A stretch of DNA of 64,000 bases from Valencia hispanica (lineage: Eukaryota > Chordata > Actinopteri > Cyprinodontiformes > Valenciidae), in assembly GCA_963556495.2 (NCBI GenBank), contig OY747702.1, positions 38,788,180-38,852,179 of the forward strand. The letters are read 5' to 3'. The notes beneath the pieces are model-generated. The model was not told the DNA's origin. It worked only from the letters and a program-made list of their open reading frames with translations, and did not search any database. The translations under genes were made by a program, and so were the position numbers. Positions 44,646-56,700 of this stretch are shown here, piece after piece (the stretch's first letter is position 1; every line of letters begins with the position of its first letter).

Positions 44646-46084
44646 TGTGTCTTTTGAAGTGTGTATTTAAATGTATTTTAATCTGTCAAAACTGAGACCT
44701 TCTTTAGTGCAGCTAAGGCAAGAACAGTTGTGGTACTTCACCGTTTAGTTGATGTAGCTGACTTTTGGTAGTTCATGTTTTGTTGCACAAGGTTATTTCC
44801 AGTATTCATACCATTCAAGCTAAATCAATAATTTAAATTTTTTCAAGTTTTTTTGTTGAATAGAAATATTACTGAAACACGTGTTTGGAAATTCTTTCTG
44901 AGCTACAGACTGCATTTCTGCTTGTGGAGTTGCTGTTTGGTTAATCCTTTATGATCACTGTGACCAGCTTCTCCCCTCAGTAACGGGTTCAGCAAAAAAC
45001 GGCCTCCACATCAGGAGGGGTAAATAAATAATGTTGGAGACAAGCACATCAGGGAGAACATTACCCTGATCAAAGTCATAAAACTTGCATCAGACTGGAC
45101 TTTTAATGTCTTCTACTTGGTAGGTGGAGCTTAGCAGCTTTATTTATCACTCCCTCCATCAATCCATCCGTCTGTCCGACTCTGTCTGTCTGTCTCCCCC
45201 CTGCAGCTGCCAGCTGGCAGCACCTCTTTGGGCTCATCAATAAGACTGACAGATTGGAGATTGATGACGCCGACTAACAGAAGAAGCTGTCCGTCTGACG
45301 GATTATCCTCATGCGGAGACACCGTGAGCTCTGAAGCTGGACAACATGTCGGAAAACTAAGGATCAGGATGGTTTCCCTTTCAGTACAAGCTTTTGGGAT
45401 TTAATTCTTCATTTCTCCTTTTTGTGTGATTCGGCTGCATGTGTTAAGGACACAAGGTTTGACTGATGGAAAGAATGTCAGCAGCTGATAATCTAAAAGC
45501 ACATTTATATTTATATTTAGTTTTTTTGTTTTTGTTTTTTTTGGCAAGAAGAAAGAAAATGGGACACCACAACCCCCCCATTATTTTATAAGTTATGAAT
45601 CAGCTGAAAACAAATCTAAAGCTTTGGACTGAAATGGCCTCAAGTTCTCAGGTTTTTAGATCTTACTTACTTTAAACAACCACATCTTTGGCAATCCCAA
45701 AAGTTTTTGTACATGTATGTCACCCCCTACAGATTCAGTGCACTGTATTACATAGACTCTAAGTTATTTTTCAGTATAGATGAACATCATTGAATTGCCT
45801 GGTTCACCTCAAAAAAGATATTAAATATAGTTTGTAACAAACACTCTAAGGTTTTTTTAATTAAGGTGTTTACAGAAAACTCCACACTGTCTTTGGATAG
45901 TTTGAAATATGTATTTGTTGCATGGATTCTGTTAAATGTATTGGGTATGATGTTTTGTCTCTGAGTAATAGCTGGATAGAGAAGGAGATGGACAGATGGA
46001 TCAGGGATAGGTAATCTGGAAAAATAAACATTTGGATTTACCGGTTAACTTTGACCATCCAAATGTCCATGAGAGAAGAAGTAG
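44646..46084. other. Non-coding spacer
   Basis: TCTG/TCCG-rich simple sequence at 45150-45200 and T-rich tracts near 45530. No gene recognised. Confidence 0.4.
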
Positions 46085-46450
46085 TTGGAAGAAAAAGCGA
46101 TTAAGCTATTTAGTCGTAACAAGAATTGTGTTTGGAGGAGTCAAGGTGAGACTTACAAATACAGGAAATGTGTAGTGGACCAACAGTCAATCATGGTGGT
46201 GGTATCATCACGCTGTGGGGGTTTTGGCTGTCAGCGGTACCGGGGAATTGTGTTAAGTAAATTAAATAATGAAGGAGGTTACCTTCAAAGTCTCCATCCT
46301 TACCGTAAATCAAAAACTACATCTCCGAAACTTGGAGTCAGCTGGGTTTTCCAACAGGACAATGTTCCCATCAAAAGTGGTTTTGAAATGAGAAAGGTAG
46401 GTTTTAAGCTTCTGACTAAAAAGCTTTGTTCAAAAGGCAGGACTGTGCAT
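46085..46450 (+). mobile_element. Tc1-like transposase fragment
   Basis: A frame from 46085 reads AIKLFSRNKNCVWRSQGE, a decayed IELFG...YVWRRKGE segment. It is followed in another frame by NHGGGIITLWG and then WVFQQDNVPIK, which carries the second catalytic Asp. At least two frame changes lie between them. Terminal repeats are not seen. Confidence 0.65.
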
Positions 46451-46659
46451 ATAAAAAGCCAATTTATATTGGCTTTCCCATTCAAATGTTTCACTGAGTT
46501 TTTTTAACCTGTTTGGATTAGGAAAAGATCTGCAATAAATTTAAACTTGTAAACCAGGTTTTTGGTTTTGAAAGTTGCACGTTTGCATCCTGCAAAAATA
46601 AAAGGTTCAGAGGCAGCAAATAAAATAACATTTCTACTGAAGGATGTATGTGAATTCTG

Positions 46660-46800
46660 CCCTACCAATGATCTGGGAATGTCCTTAGACACCGAAAGAG
46701 GAACTGGAGGGTTGGAAAAAGATGTCTGGGTTTCCCTTCGTCATTTGTAACTACCCTGACCAGACTGCTGATGAGCACAAAATGGATGAATAACCAAGGC
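46660..46800 (+). mobile_element. LINE 3' end fragment (GGATGG-tail family)
   Basis: GATGTCTGGGTTTCCCTTCG, TAACTACCCTGACCAGACTGCTGATGAGC and AAAATGGATGAATAACC match the end of ORF2 and the short GGATGR-type tail of this LINE. Only the last roughly 140 bases are present, a typical 5' truncation. Confidence 0.55.
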
Positions 46801-48049
46801 TAATGGCAATACAGATCTCCCAATGTTGTTTACAACTTTGTTTGCTTTCTGTTGAAATGTCTGCACCGTGTGAAAGTTTAACTAAGAGACTAATCAGAAA
46901 ATTGTCTAGAATATGTGTAAACTCCCCAGACAGAAGGAGGGTACAACTGGACCACAGTTGTATTTTATGTTTCCTCTGGATCTTTGAATCTTTGTGCTCT
47001 TCATGCCCCATCATCGCAGCTACTAACACACTCGGCTGGATTCCGCATGACCTGCGTCTTTGTTTGGCCTCAAGTAAACAAGCCACAGGCACACACCAAA
47101 CAGAGACAAACTGTGTACAATAAACTCCCTCCCTCCATCTTTATGGAGCTCGTTACCGTCCCTCTCCCTAATGGCCACACGCACACACAGCGCCAGCTCA
47201 GGTCAGAAACCACCTCAGCCGATGGATTTCCTGCTCTAAAGAATCTTGTGATGGGATGTTTGGCTGGGTGGGAACTTCCAGTGCCAGCTTTTTTCTTCTC
47301 CAATTTATTTTCTCTTACGTCCCTTTAATATTAAACATAAAATCTGACTTTCATTTGTCCTGTTTACCATCTTAATGAAGCCAGCATGGACAGCCACTAT
47401 CAGTTTGAGATGTTTTAATTTCTCAGATTATAGAAGCAGAGCAGGATCCGTTTTTCTGTTGTTGTGAGGGATCTGTAATGAGAAAACCTGTTCTGTCACT
47501 ATGTTTTTTTTTCTCCAGAGACTCAATGAGCAGACGTGCAGCACTTTTCTGTTTGTGATGTAAACATGAAGCCTGAGGCAGATTTACTTAGCATAAAAAC
47601 TGAAAACAGAAGAAAACGGTTAAAACATGCCCACCAGCATCTCAGTCTGATTTGTTAAGTCAAAACGAAAGAAGCTAAAACTTACTTCACTTCCTAAAAA
47701 TTTAATAATTTTTTTCTCTGCCAGTTTAAGTTGTTTTTAGTCTTATCCTCAGTGTATCTTCTGTCGTACACCTAAGTTATTGACAGTTTCCTTAAAGGTA
47801 ATTAAATTAAACTGTTCCAGGTTTACATCTTTGCAAAGGTTCTCTCTCCAGAACATCTTATACATTAAAAAAAATCAAAACACCTGAATTACTGTGAAAG
47901 CTGATAATAGTGTAAACCAGGCCACAATTGTAATTACTGGACTTTGTCATTACAGTATATTTAGCTAAGAAAATAGTGCGTTTATTTTAATCTGACCATG
48001 AAGTTTGTGAATATTTAGAAAAAAAGGAGGAACTCCCTCATTCAGGTGG
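46801..48049. other. Non-coding spacer
   Basis: Overlapping frames of about 110 codons on both strands (46751-47328) have no motif. No gene is supported. Confidence 0.4.
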
Positions 48050-48275
48050 AGTTTGAGAGCCCCTGCTTCTCCACATCAAAAGGTCTCAGCTGAGGTCTCT
48101 CGTCTGATTGGATGCCCTCATGACTCTGGTTTCTCAGGAGTCTTATAATGGGAGAAGACTCTGTGCCAGAACTCTCAAAGGAACTAAATATTTTTTTCTG
48201 GCCTTTGATCACCTGAGTGATTTTGCAGAACCCACCCCAACCTCTGATATGCAGAAGATGGATGAATAGTTTTGT
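48050..48275 (+). mobile_element. LINE ORF2 C-terminal fragment (GGATGG-tail family)
   Basis: CTGCTTCTCCACATCAAAAGG, GGTCTCTCGTCTGATTGGATGCC, AATGGGAGAAGACTCTGTGCC and GCAGAAGATGGATGAATAG occur in the order of the LINE C-terminus (LLLRIERSQ-, HLIRMP-, GRPRTRW-like) and tail. Internal deletions shorten it. Confidence 0.55.
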
Positions 48276-49944
48276 GTTTTTAAGTCAAACATATGAAATG
48301 GTAATTGAGTCATTGTCAGCAAATGGTTATCTGTGTGCTCTCATTCATATCCACACCCTGAAAGTGTTGCTGAAACTTTGACCCCGAGTAAGATCTTTAG
48401 TCATCAGCAGTGTTTTAGCTTAAACTGTGTGGGCGTGATTTGGACAAAGCAAGTCAATGAGAAAAAATGATTCTAAAAAAGATTATCAAGGAGATACTGA
48501 TCTGTTTTCCATTAGCAGTTTTGTCAAAATCAAAGACCCTACATCTGTCCCAGTCAGAATGTGGAACCAGTGATTAAAACCAAGGTGAAATGTTTACTGC
48601 GTTCACAAACTAAATTATTTTTTAACAAGGCCACCAGTTTCAGATTATAAAGCTGTTGCTTAATTAAAAGTCAAAACCTCTGTCTCACACTGATCAGAAG
48701 TCAGTTCTTCTGTTCTTTTGTCAAACAGCTGAAGGATTTTGATTTTATAACCATACAAAAACTGACGTGCTGGTGGAAAGACCCTGAATTCACCACTGTG
48801 ACTTCCTCTGACAAGCACAGCTTGACTCTGTGGAGCATTCAGCTGAACCGGCATTTAAATGAGCAATCAGATAGACCAAAGGATGCTTTTTAACAGTCCC
48901 ACAGCTGCTGCTGACCCTCACTGAGCTGGAGAAGGTCATCCCTTTCTCTAAAAGCTCAGTTTACGGGAAACATGCTGACACACAAAGCAGGCGTTTTCAG
49001 ATTTAAACGCTTTTTGTTTTGTGAGTCAGAAAATCACAGTTTGATGGCTGAGACGGAGAAAAAGATGCAGATCTAATCAGTTTAATCCATGCAGAGATTC
49101 TGCTGACCGCCCCACATGTGGACGTCCCCACTTTAACTTTCCAACTTCAACCTTCAGAGAAGGGAAGGGATTCTCCTGCAGCAGGGAACGTTTGTTTTTT
49201 CCTCCTCCAGCTTACTGCTGTGGCTGATCCATTCCTGTCTTGTTCATTCCTTTGCAAAAGGTATGGATGTGTAAGAGGAGGGGAGAGGGGGGGTGGGGGT
49301 CAGATCTTCCCAAAGGGATGCTTCGAACATTGAAACCACAGCTCACACACTTCCTGTAAAACTCTTTTGTCTCCCATTGCTGCACAAAGGGCAAAGGTGA
49401 TGTTCTGGAGAAAGTTTAAGCCTTTTCAGGATGTAGAATCGAAGAAACTGGGAACTCCTAAACATGGTCAAAATGTTTGTAGTAATAATCACAACTAATG
49501 CAGAAGTTAGGAGAAGGTGCTGATTTGTTTTAAAGAACCAAGAATAGAGCAGAAGTCTTTTCATTTATTTTATCAATGTTAAAAAATACAGATCTTGAAT
49601 CTTGAACGCGTTTTTGGCATACAAGCTTTCCTCAGGAAGCCAAAGTAATCACAGAAAATTTAAAGAGAGATGGTTCATTAATAGGTAAATTCTCCCTTTG
49701 ATAAAATCCTGCATACACAAGACTGGGTTTGGAAATGCTTCACCTATCACTTCATGCCTGCATGGAGAGTTTTGATGAACCAACTTGTGTTTTGGAATGG
49801 AATAAATAACACACCCTGTACAAAGTGGAAGAGTTGTGTGTGAAAACAAATTTCACCTTATGACCCCACAGCTTCCTGAATCAGCTTTAACAATAATACC
49901 TGTTCTCACATCTTCTTAACAATGTTGCGTCGATTGAGTTGAAG
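48276..49944. other. Non-coding spacer
   Basis: A G-rich run at 49278-49300 is the only simple sequence of note. No gene or named repeat recognised. Confidence 0.4.
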
Positions 49945-50700
49945 TGCTGTGGTTGGAATGGAACATCAGCAAACCTCTATCAGGTTGAGGTCTGGACTTT
50001 GACTAGGCCACAGCAGCACGTTGATTGCCTTTTTCAGCCTTCTGTTGCAGATTTGCTGCTGTTTTTGTGAACATTCTTCTGGTGATGACCCAGTTTCATA
50101 CAAGCTTCAGCGATCAGACAAACTTGGGTACACAGAGAAGTTCCTGGTCAATTCAGTAACTGCAAGGTCCCCAGTGCATGCAATGTGCATGCAAAATGAG
50201 CCCAGATCATCAGCCTTTCCCCACTGAGCTTGACCCTTGCTATGAGGTGTATGTTCTGATTAGCTTTATTTGGGTTTTCTCAAAATATGGTGCTGTGCAT
50301 TATGACCAATCATCTCGACTTTGACCTCATCAGTCCTGAGGATGCTAACTTAGATTGAGTCATCCAATTCTTTTTTGAACATGGCAACCCCTCCAAATAA
50401 ATGTATTCAGTCTTTTTCAAATAGTGCTATCATGAATTTTAACATTCATGTAGCCTTTAAAAACTGAGATGGAGCTGCAGGGTTTTTGCCATTTCTTTGA
50501 GCATTGCACAGTCTAATGTAAGGGTGAACAAGCTGATACGTCCACTCCTGGGAAGAGTGGCAACTTTCTTAAATGTTTCTCCCTTTTGAATAATCTTTTA
50601 ATTAAATAACCCTTCTGAGATCGATGGGAAACAACATTTACTTTTCTTAGGTCACTGCCATCATGTTAACACACACCTCGATGTGCTTTGTAGTTGAAAC
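49945..50700 (-). mobile_element. Tc1-like transposon, decayed
   Basis: Landmarks CAGGTTGAGGTCTGGACTTTGACTAGG, TTCTGTTGCAGATTTGCTGC, AGATCATCAGCCTTTCCCCA, GAGCATTGCACAGTCTAATG, CGTCCACTCCTGGGAAGAGTGG, GAATAATCTTTT and TTAACACACACCTCGATG run in the order of the antisense of a fish Tc1-like element, covering the helix-turn-helix region to the 5' leader. Stops occur throughout and no ends are defined. Confidence 0.65.
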
Positions 50701-52839
50701 ACTGAATAACCAAAAGCAACATCTTTTTCAAGGTTAAACAAGTACTGAGTTTTTGTTCACTTGAAGTAAGATTTAATCATTTTAATATGTCCTGATACAT
50801 AACACCCTGGAGCTGAATGTATTTTCTTTTTACTATAACTGTAGAGCGAAATGTCAGGGCATGACCTATTAAAAAGGAGTTTTAATACTTTGTAAAATAC
50901 AAAGAGTTTCTTAAAGTGTTCAGCCTGTGCCACTTTCTTAAGATACTCTTTTACATCTGTTCACGTCTGTTCAAATGATCTAGTAAAGTAAAATAAAAAA
51001 AATATAGTGGTTCAAAAAAGATCCGTTTGAATGATGCTCCAGCTTTTGTAGATGATCTAATTTCTGCCCCAGTAGCGCAGATTGTTACAAACAGTGGTCT
51101 GTCTGTTAGTCTCCAAGCATTCCTGCTCTGTAACAATATTTGTTTGGCATTTGGGCATGCTGCCTAAATTATTTTCTGTCCCCTCTTTTCCTGCAGCTGT
51201 AATATGTTATATAAGTTTTGCTTTCGTTTCTTACTCAAGTAGCAGATTTTTACACCTTTTGTTGAAATTAATTTTAACGGTGTACAAACTGACTATGGTT
51301 AGACATAGGATTTTATTTGAGTGTAAAACATGTATTTTTTTCCTCAGTCATTTATTTTATATGTTTAACACTTAAAGTTTTCCTTTTTACCCCTCATTCA
51401 CATTTCAAAGCACTTTATTTACAATCAAAGATTGAGAACCAGATTGTTTGAATTTGTTTGAAGTATTCTATAATGCCATGAAGCACCTGGTTAGGGTAGA
51501 GCAAAATAAACTGTTTCAGGGAAGAAAACTTAGTGTATTTTGGGACTTTAGTCTGCAGCAGATTAATTCAGTTTAGGGGATTGAACAAGGGTTTGGAACT
51601 GCAAGAGGGGGCAACTGAAAATGAAAAACACCATTTGTTTGTGGTGTTAAAGGACAAAGGCCAGCTTTTATCATTCACTAAAAACACTGCTGTAGTAGCT
51701 AAAAAGAGTCCAGGGTACTTGCACAATCTCCCTTTAACCTGCTAGGCATTTACCACCAATAATACTTTTGAATTAAAATAAACTTTTGATCTTTTGTAGG
51801 AGTGAGAATCTGGTGTACTTTTTTCCTTTTATTGCATCAAAACACAGGGGCAGCATGCTTTGCAGTACATACTCGCGCACACATCCATGTTGTTCATCGG
51901 ACTCTCCTGATGTTCCACGTGTGGACGGACACGTTTTGGCTGTCAGCAGCTCCTTGGTTCTTGCTGCGACATCCTGCCTGAGCGCTGCATGTGTGTGTTT
52001 GTGTTCTTGTGTCAGCGCTGCATCAGTAAAATGTGTCTGTGTGCACGCATTGTGTATGCAGGTGATTTATCTATGTCAGCGCTCGCTCTGCCGACCACCA
52101 CAGTTGAATCCTAATTCTGCCTTTGCTGCCTTTCTTCCTCGTCAAAGAGCTGCTGTTCATTCAGAGTAAAGAGGGTGGAAGGAAAGCACGCTTCATTTTT
52201 CCTTTCCTTCCATCCTTCCTTCTGTCCATTTCTTTCTCCCCAACCCCAAGGTTGTTTTCATTCTCTGAGAAAAGGTTTGCAGATTTACAGAGATGGATGC
52301 AGATTTAGTAAAAGGGTTGTGTTAGATTAAACTCCTTATCACCCAACAGAGCTCATCCTTCATTGGCCCTCACAGATGAACGCGTTTTGCCCTCCTGTCT
52401 CAGTTCTGTATCATTTATTCCAACATTCCCGCATCTTTCATAAGTGATAACAATCAAGCTGAGATTAATAGAAAGTTACAGATAAAATGGTAGGGAAACA
52501 AACTCTTTACATTTAACAAAACCTTCTGGTGGATCATCTTTCCTTCTTCCAAACCCACTGTAACCCAACTGAACCACGATGAGGTATCCATCCATAGTGT
52601 CAAAACACATAATCACACTAAATTGCTACCTTGAGGTTTCCCACACTTACCTGTGGGATACCTGTAGACTCCATTTCAGGTTCTTGTTTCAGATGCTTTT
52701 CATTAGATTTCGTTTTCTTCATTTTGCTGTTGAGCTCTAGTTTGGGGGAGTGACCCCCCCGCAGAATGGAGCAAGCAATGTATCATGGTTTGGGGGCTTT
52801 ATCTGCAGTAATAAACATGTTGCTCTGGTCTGTCATGAC
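50701..52839. other. Non-coding spacer
   Basis: Pyrimidine-rich CCTT tracts at 52198-52245. A 127-codon plus frame at 51786-52169 is Ser/Cys-rich without a motif. No gene supported. Confidence 0.4.
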
Positions 52840-53345
52840 CAGTCATGTCATGTTCAAGTCCAGGTCCAAGTGCAAGTCCATGTTACATAGGATTAGTCCA
52901 AGTCAAGTTGCTATAGATCAGACAGGCCAAGTTTGGGTACAAGTTCCAAAAAGAATATTACATTTTTATGTTTGGTCATTATCACCTGAGAGAGCAGGTG
53001 TATATTTTAAGAGCGGAATAATGGCAGCCATACATGGTTTATAAAAAAAAAAAAAACTGTACTCATTGACGCGTATCACTAAGTTAACAGCATGTGAAAA
53101 TAATAAAACATGCTTAAAATAAATGTGAAAATAATACATAATCAACATCACCCATACACTTACAAAGGTTTTGGGAAGTTGTCATTACATTTGTTCAGTA
53201 ATCTGACCTAATATAAGAAGCTAACATTAGCATCAGCTACATGCTAATCCCATTGAGTCCAAGTACAAGTCATCGGCATGCTGCTCGAGTTAAGTCCCAA
53301 AACCCTTAAATGTGACTCGAGTCCGAGTCCAGGACTCAAAGTAAA
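52840..53345. repeat. Degenerate AAGTCC/GAGTCC-rich interspersed repeat
   Basis: Short AAGTCCA and CAAGTCC words recur at 52855-52935 and TCCAAGTAC, CTCGAGTCCGAGTCCAGGACTC at 53257-53337, with A+T-rich filler between. I associate this pattern with a common fish interspersed repeat. Its class and exact ends are unclear. Confidence 0.4.
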
Positions 53346-54399
53346 CTTTGTTACCTGATTTGTAGTGACAAAGATTCAAGCAAACCAAAAACCTGTGTGA
53401 AAAGAAACAGAATCACCAGGGTTTGGATAATTATAGATGAAAAAAGGCACTTAGACACAATATGTCAAATAGTTTGCCTTTTTATTGGAAAGAAATGTTG
53501 CAGTCACATAACAGTTGTCTGGTTGTTCAGTTTATTTTTCTCTTGGACCAAAGTTATATTAGATTTTCCTCTTTTTGTTATGAAACGCCCCAAGCATCCC
53601 AGTTCAGAAACATTTAAGATTAAAGCTTACGGAAATGTCCGGAGCAAAATAAAGCAACTCTGAAAGCATTCCAGAGGTCAGAAAACATTTCACATGCCAG
53701 TAAATATGACGCCTCTTACCAGTTTGAGAGTTCCCAACTGTGGCTCCGACTTTCTGCACAGCTCTCTGTCATTACCGGCGTCCCTCCCCGGAATGCCGCC
53801 ACTTGGTTCAAACCACATCTTTCTCATGACTCCTCCCACAACTCCCCGTCCCACAAACCAGCGCAGCCAAAAAAACACATTCCTCGACAAGTTTGCTTGA
53901 CTCTGAGGAAAAGGAGGAGGAAGGAATTGAGTGGAGGAGGAAGGATGAAGACAGAGAGGGTAATGCAGTGTGATGTATTAATCACAGTCGGAGGTAATTG
54001 AGAGGCTGAGAGAGGACCGGGGCCAGCGAGCCGTCCTCCATCAATGTCTCGTTCTCTGTCTCTGTGTAAACACTGTTACTGTAGTGCCTGAATATTAATA
54101 CACCAATACTCGCAGAGTGAGCATGTACTGACTGATGGTGGTAGTGTCCTTACAAGACTCCGCATTGTTGTTCTTGTTTCCTGCATCACTGAAGGTGTGT
54201 TCTGGCTGACAATTTCTTTCAGTTTGACCTCATGGGAAGACAGAATGAAACTGCTCAATGATTTTATTTTATTTTTCTTTAAGCTGGAAGTCAGGATCAG
54301 CATATTTTAAGCTTCAGCTGAGAATGGCATAAATAAGAAGATGGTGGGAAACAGTTTGTAACAAACATTCTTCCTGTAAAGCTGAGGGCAAACATCTAA
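53346..54399. other. Non-coding spacer with possible conserved block
   Basis: The plus frame at 53694-53900 (68 codons, Pro/Ser/Thr-rich) has no domain. The block 53935-54110 looks structured (see findings). Confidence 0.4.
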
Positions 54400-55205
54400 G
54401 ATAGTAGCTGTAGCGCTGCACACAGTGAGGTGGAAGAAAACTGATACATGGTTTTGCATTTATTATTATTTATACAAATCTGAAAGGTGTGTTGTCCATT
54501 TATTCAGTCTCTTTTGTCCATAATCAATCATGTACAACCAATTGCAGCTATTTAGAGGACTGCGGAAGAAACAAATGGTAACTCTCGGTTAGCAGCAGAG
54601 ATCTACAGCTCAGGTGAGAGAATCTTACGAGACAAATATTACTTGTTCATCATAATATTGCACATCATCTAAAACACACCATCCTTACAGTAAAACATGG
54701 TGGTGGCAGCATCATACTTTTGGAATCCTTTTTTTAGTGCTTCAGACAAGCTAGTCAATTTTTGAAATTGAATTAACCAAAATATAGGTCAATCCTGTAA
54801 GAAAAGTGGTTAGTAGTGGCAAAAGACATCAGAAGGTCTGAGGTGGGGCGTTCACCTTTCAGCAGGATGGCCCTAAAAATACAGCTAAACTGCAATAGGA
54901 TGGCTTAGATCAAACCACGTTCCTGTGTTAGAATGGTCTAGACCTAAATTTAACTGAGAGTAAGTGGTAATATTTGAAAATTAATTTTCACAGACACTCC
55001 TCATCCAATCTGACCAATCCTGAGGTATTCTGCAAAGAACCGGTAAAGATTTCAATCTATAGCTGTGTGAAGCTAGAAGAGGCAAACCCCATAATAATTG
55101 CAGCTGTAATTAAAGTCCCAAACAAAGCATATTAGAGTGTGCGGTTCTGATGTAACAAAATGTGTAAAAATCTAAGGGTTCTGAATACTTTTTGAAGTCA
55201 CTGTA
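54400..55205 (+). mobile_element. Tc1-like transposon with right terminal repeat
   Basis: The left part has ACTGATACATGGTTTTGC and TCTGAAAGGTGTG. The transposase resumes at ACACACCATCCTTACAGTAAAACATGGTGGTGGCAGC (the KHGGGS motif at about 54695-54715) and continues through TTTCAGCAGGATGGCCC (second Asp in QQDGP) to TTGCAGCTGTAATTAAAG. It ends in AAGGGTTCTGAATACTTTTTGAAGTCACTGTA (55174-55205), the family terminal repeat. The N-terminal half is deleted and stops are frequent. Confidence 0.75.
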
Positions 55206-56089
55206 AATTAATTGGTTACATAATCGGAGTTGGGGTTCTGGTATTCTTTCTAATATGCTGAACTGCTCCTTTCACAAGCCCGTTTCGCCACACTCCAACA
55301 CAAACACCCAGATAATAGCTAATTGGATAATAAGTTCGAAGACGCTCCATCTTTCTCAATCGCTCTAATTTGTTACTGCTGATCACAAGGAGTTTCTCCA
55401 CCCTCTCTCTGTTGCCTCATTATTCACTCACACACTGATCACTAAAATAAAAAGAAACTTAAAGCAATAATGATGATACATAACAGTAGCATCTTTACCA
55501 TTATAAAGACCTCTAACAGGACTGAATCCCTCTGGTTTGTGTGGGCTTACAGTTTTACATATGTTCATAAATAAGCTTCAGTTTCAGATCAGTCTGCAGT
55601 GTTTCATTTCGAGGCAGTTTTTGTAGCTACATCCTGGGAATTTATGTGATTCACATCATCTTTGTGCCCTCAGTGGGCTCTGGTTTATGGCAAGAGCTTT
55701 TTATGTCTCTGCTAATTGCAATCTGCCTGATTAAAACACCAGAAATAACGAGGTATTATGATCATTATCAGACGTCACGCATCTAAATTTCTCTTTATGT
55801 CTGGAGTCTTTAAATGCAATCAAAACTTGTCTGGAATTGTTATTCGTCAGAGTTTTATTGTCAGGAAGGGTTATTTCATGGTCTCAGGACTAATAATGGA
55901 GCTGTCACATGCACTGTGATGTGTCCTCTCTCTATAATTGATGGTGACGTGCAGAAAGAGCAGACGTTGAGGCGGCTGGTGGCATCAATGAACCCTGCAG
56001 CTACTTTTCGTCCCAGCTGACCCTGTCATGTGCTTGGATTTTAATTTTTCATTTCAGATTAAAAGTTATAGTTTAACTACTTACATGCC
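55206..56089. other. Non-coding spacer with possible conserved block
   Basis: The block 55640-55800 lacks repeats and has a conserved-element texture. No coding signal. Confidence 0.35.
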
Positions 56090-56240
56090 CTGTAGCCCTG
56101 AAAAAGTAAGTACATCCACCCTGCTTTCATAGGAATTTAGGAATAGCCGCCAGGTGCTGCCGATCAAATGCATTGATTAACTCACCATCATCAGTGTGAG
56201 CATCCCAATAAAAGCAGGATTTTTGTTGGTTTTCTGCTTT
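56090..56240 (+). mobile_element. Tc1-like 5' leader fragment
   Basis: CCTGAAAAAGTAAGTACATCCACCC, CCAGGTGCTGCCGATCAAATGCATTGATTAACTC, ATCATCAGTGTGAGC and ATAAAAGCAGG match in order the leader of the fish Tc1-like family seen in reverse at 49945-50700. Confidence 0.6.
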
Positions 56241-56482
56241 GTAGCATACAGCTATGTTAGAAGGAAAAAGACAGTAATGACTGAATGTTTGATAATACAT
56301 TCAGCTAACAAAATGAGATCATACACAATATTTGGGTTTTTGAGGACAAGAGATTTGACCATTGTTTTTTTAGAAAACCAAAACTCCTTTCTATGATGCG
56401 CTTAAATAGAATCATTTTAGTCCACATAGCCACTATTGTTTTTATGTTTGTTTAATTCTAAGGCAGTCATGAAGCCAAAAAA

Positions 56483-56512
56483 GCAAGTCAACAAGTAATG
56501 TTGTTGACTTGC
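56483..56512. repeat. Perfect 12-bp inverted repeat (hairpin)
   Basis: GCAAGTCAACAA (56483-56494) and its exact complement (56501-56512) flank a 6-base loop. It lies between two Tc1-derived scraps. Confidence 0.9.
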
Positions 56513-56594
56513 CTGATGGGATTTCATTTATAACACAACTATTTCAAGACTACAGAGCAATAACTAAATAAATAATTCCCTTCTTACTTCAAAG

Positions 56595-56700
56595 CCTGGG
56601 AACCTTGCAACCAACCATTGAGTGGACTTCAATGTCCTCTGTATACCAAAGTATTCTAAAGTTAAATGTGAGGCCAGCAAACTGAGTTTTAGTTGTAGTT
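56595..56700 (+). mobile_element. Tc1-like transposase fragment
   Basis: GGGAACCTTGCAACCAACCATTGAGTGG, TCCTCTGTATACCAAAGTATTCTAAAG and AAATGTGAGGCCAGC match the segment of a Tc1-like transposase between the KHGGG and QQDND motifs. It is probably the same family as at 40310. Confidence 0.6.

Noticed and set aside
46751..47328. Overlapping frames of 106-114 codons on both strands
   Set aside because: Both strands are open over the same DNA without any motif, as chance gives in this composition.
51786..52169. 127-codon plus-strand frame rich in Ser and Cys
   Set aside because: Composition reflects TG/CA-rich DNA. No domain, no splice context and no conservation evidence.
53694..53900. 68-codon Pro/Thr-rich frame as a possible exon
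   Set aside because: No splice sites in the right places and no recognisable protein. The antisense is open as well.
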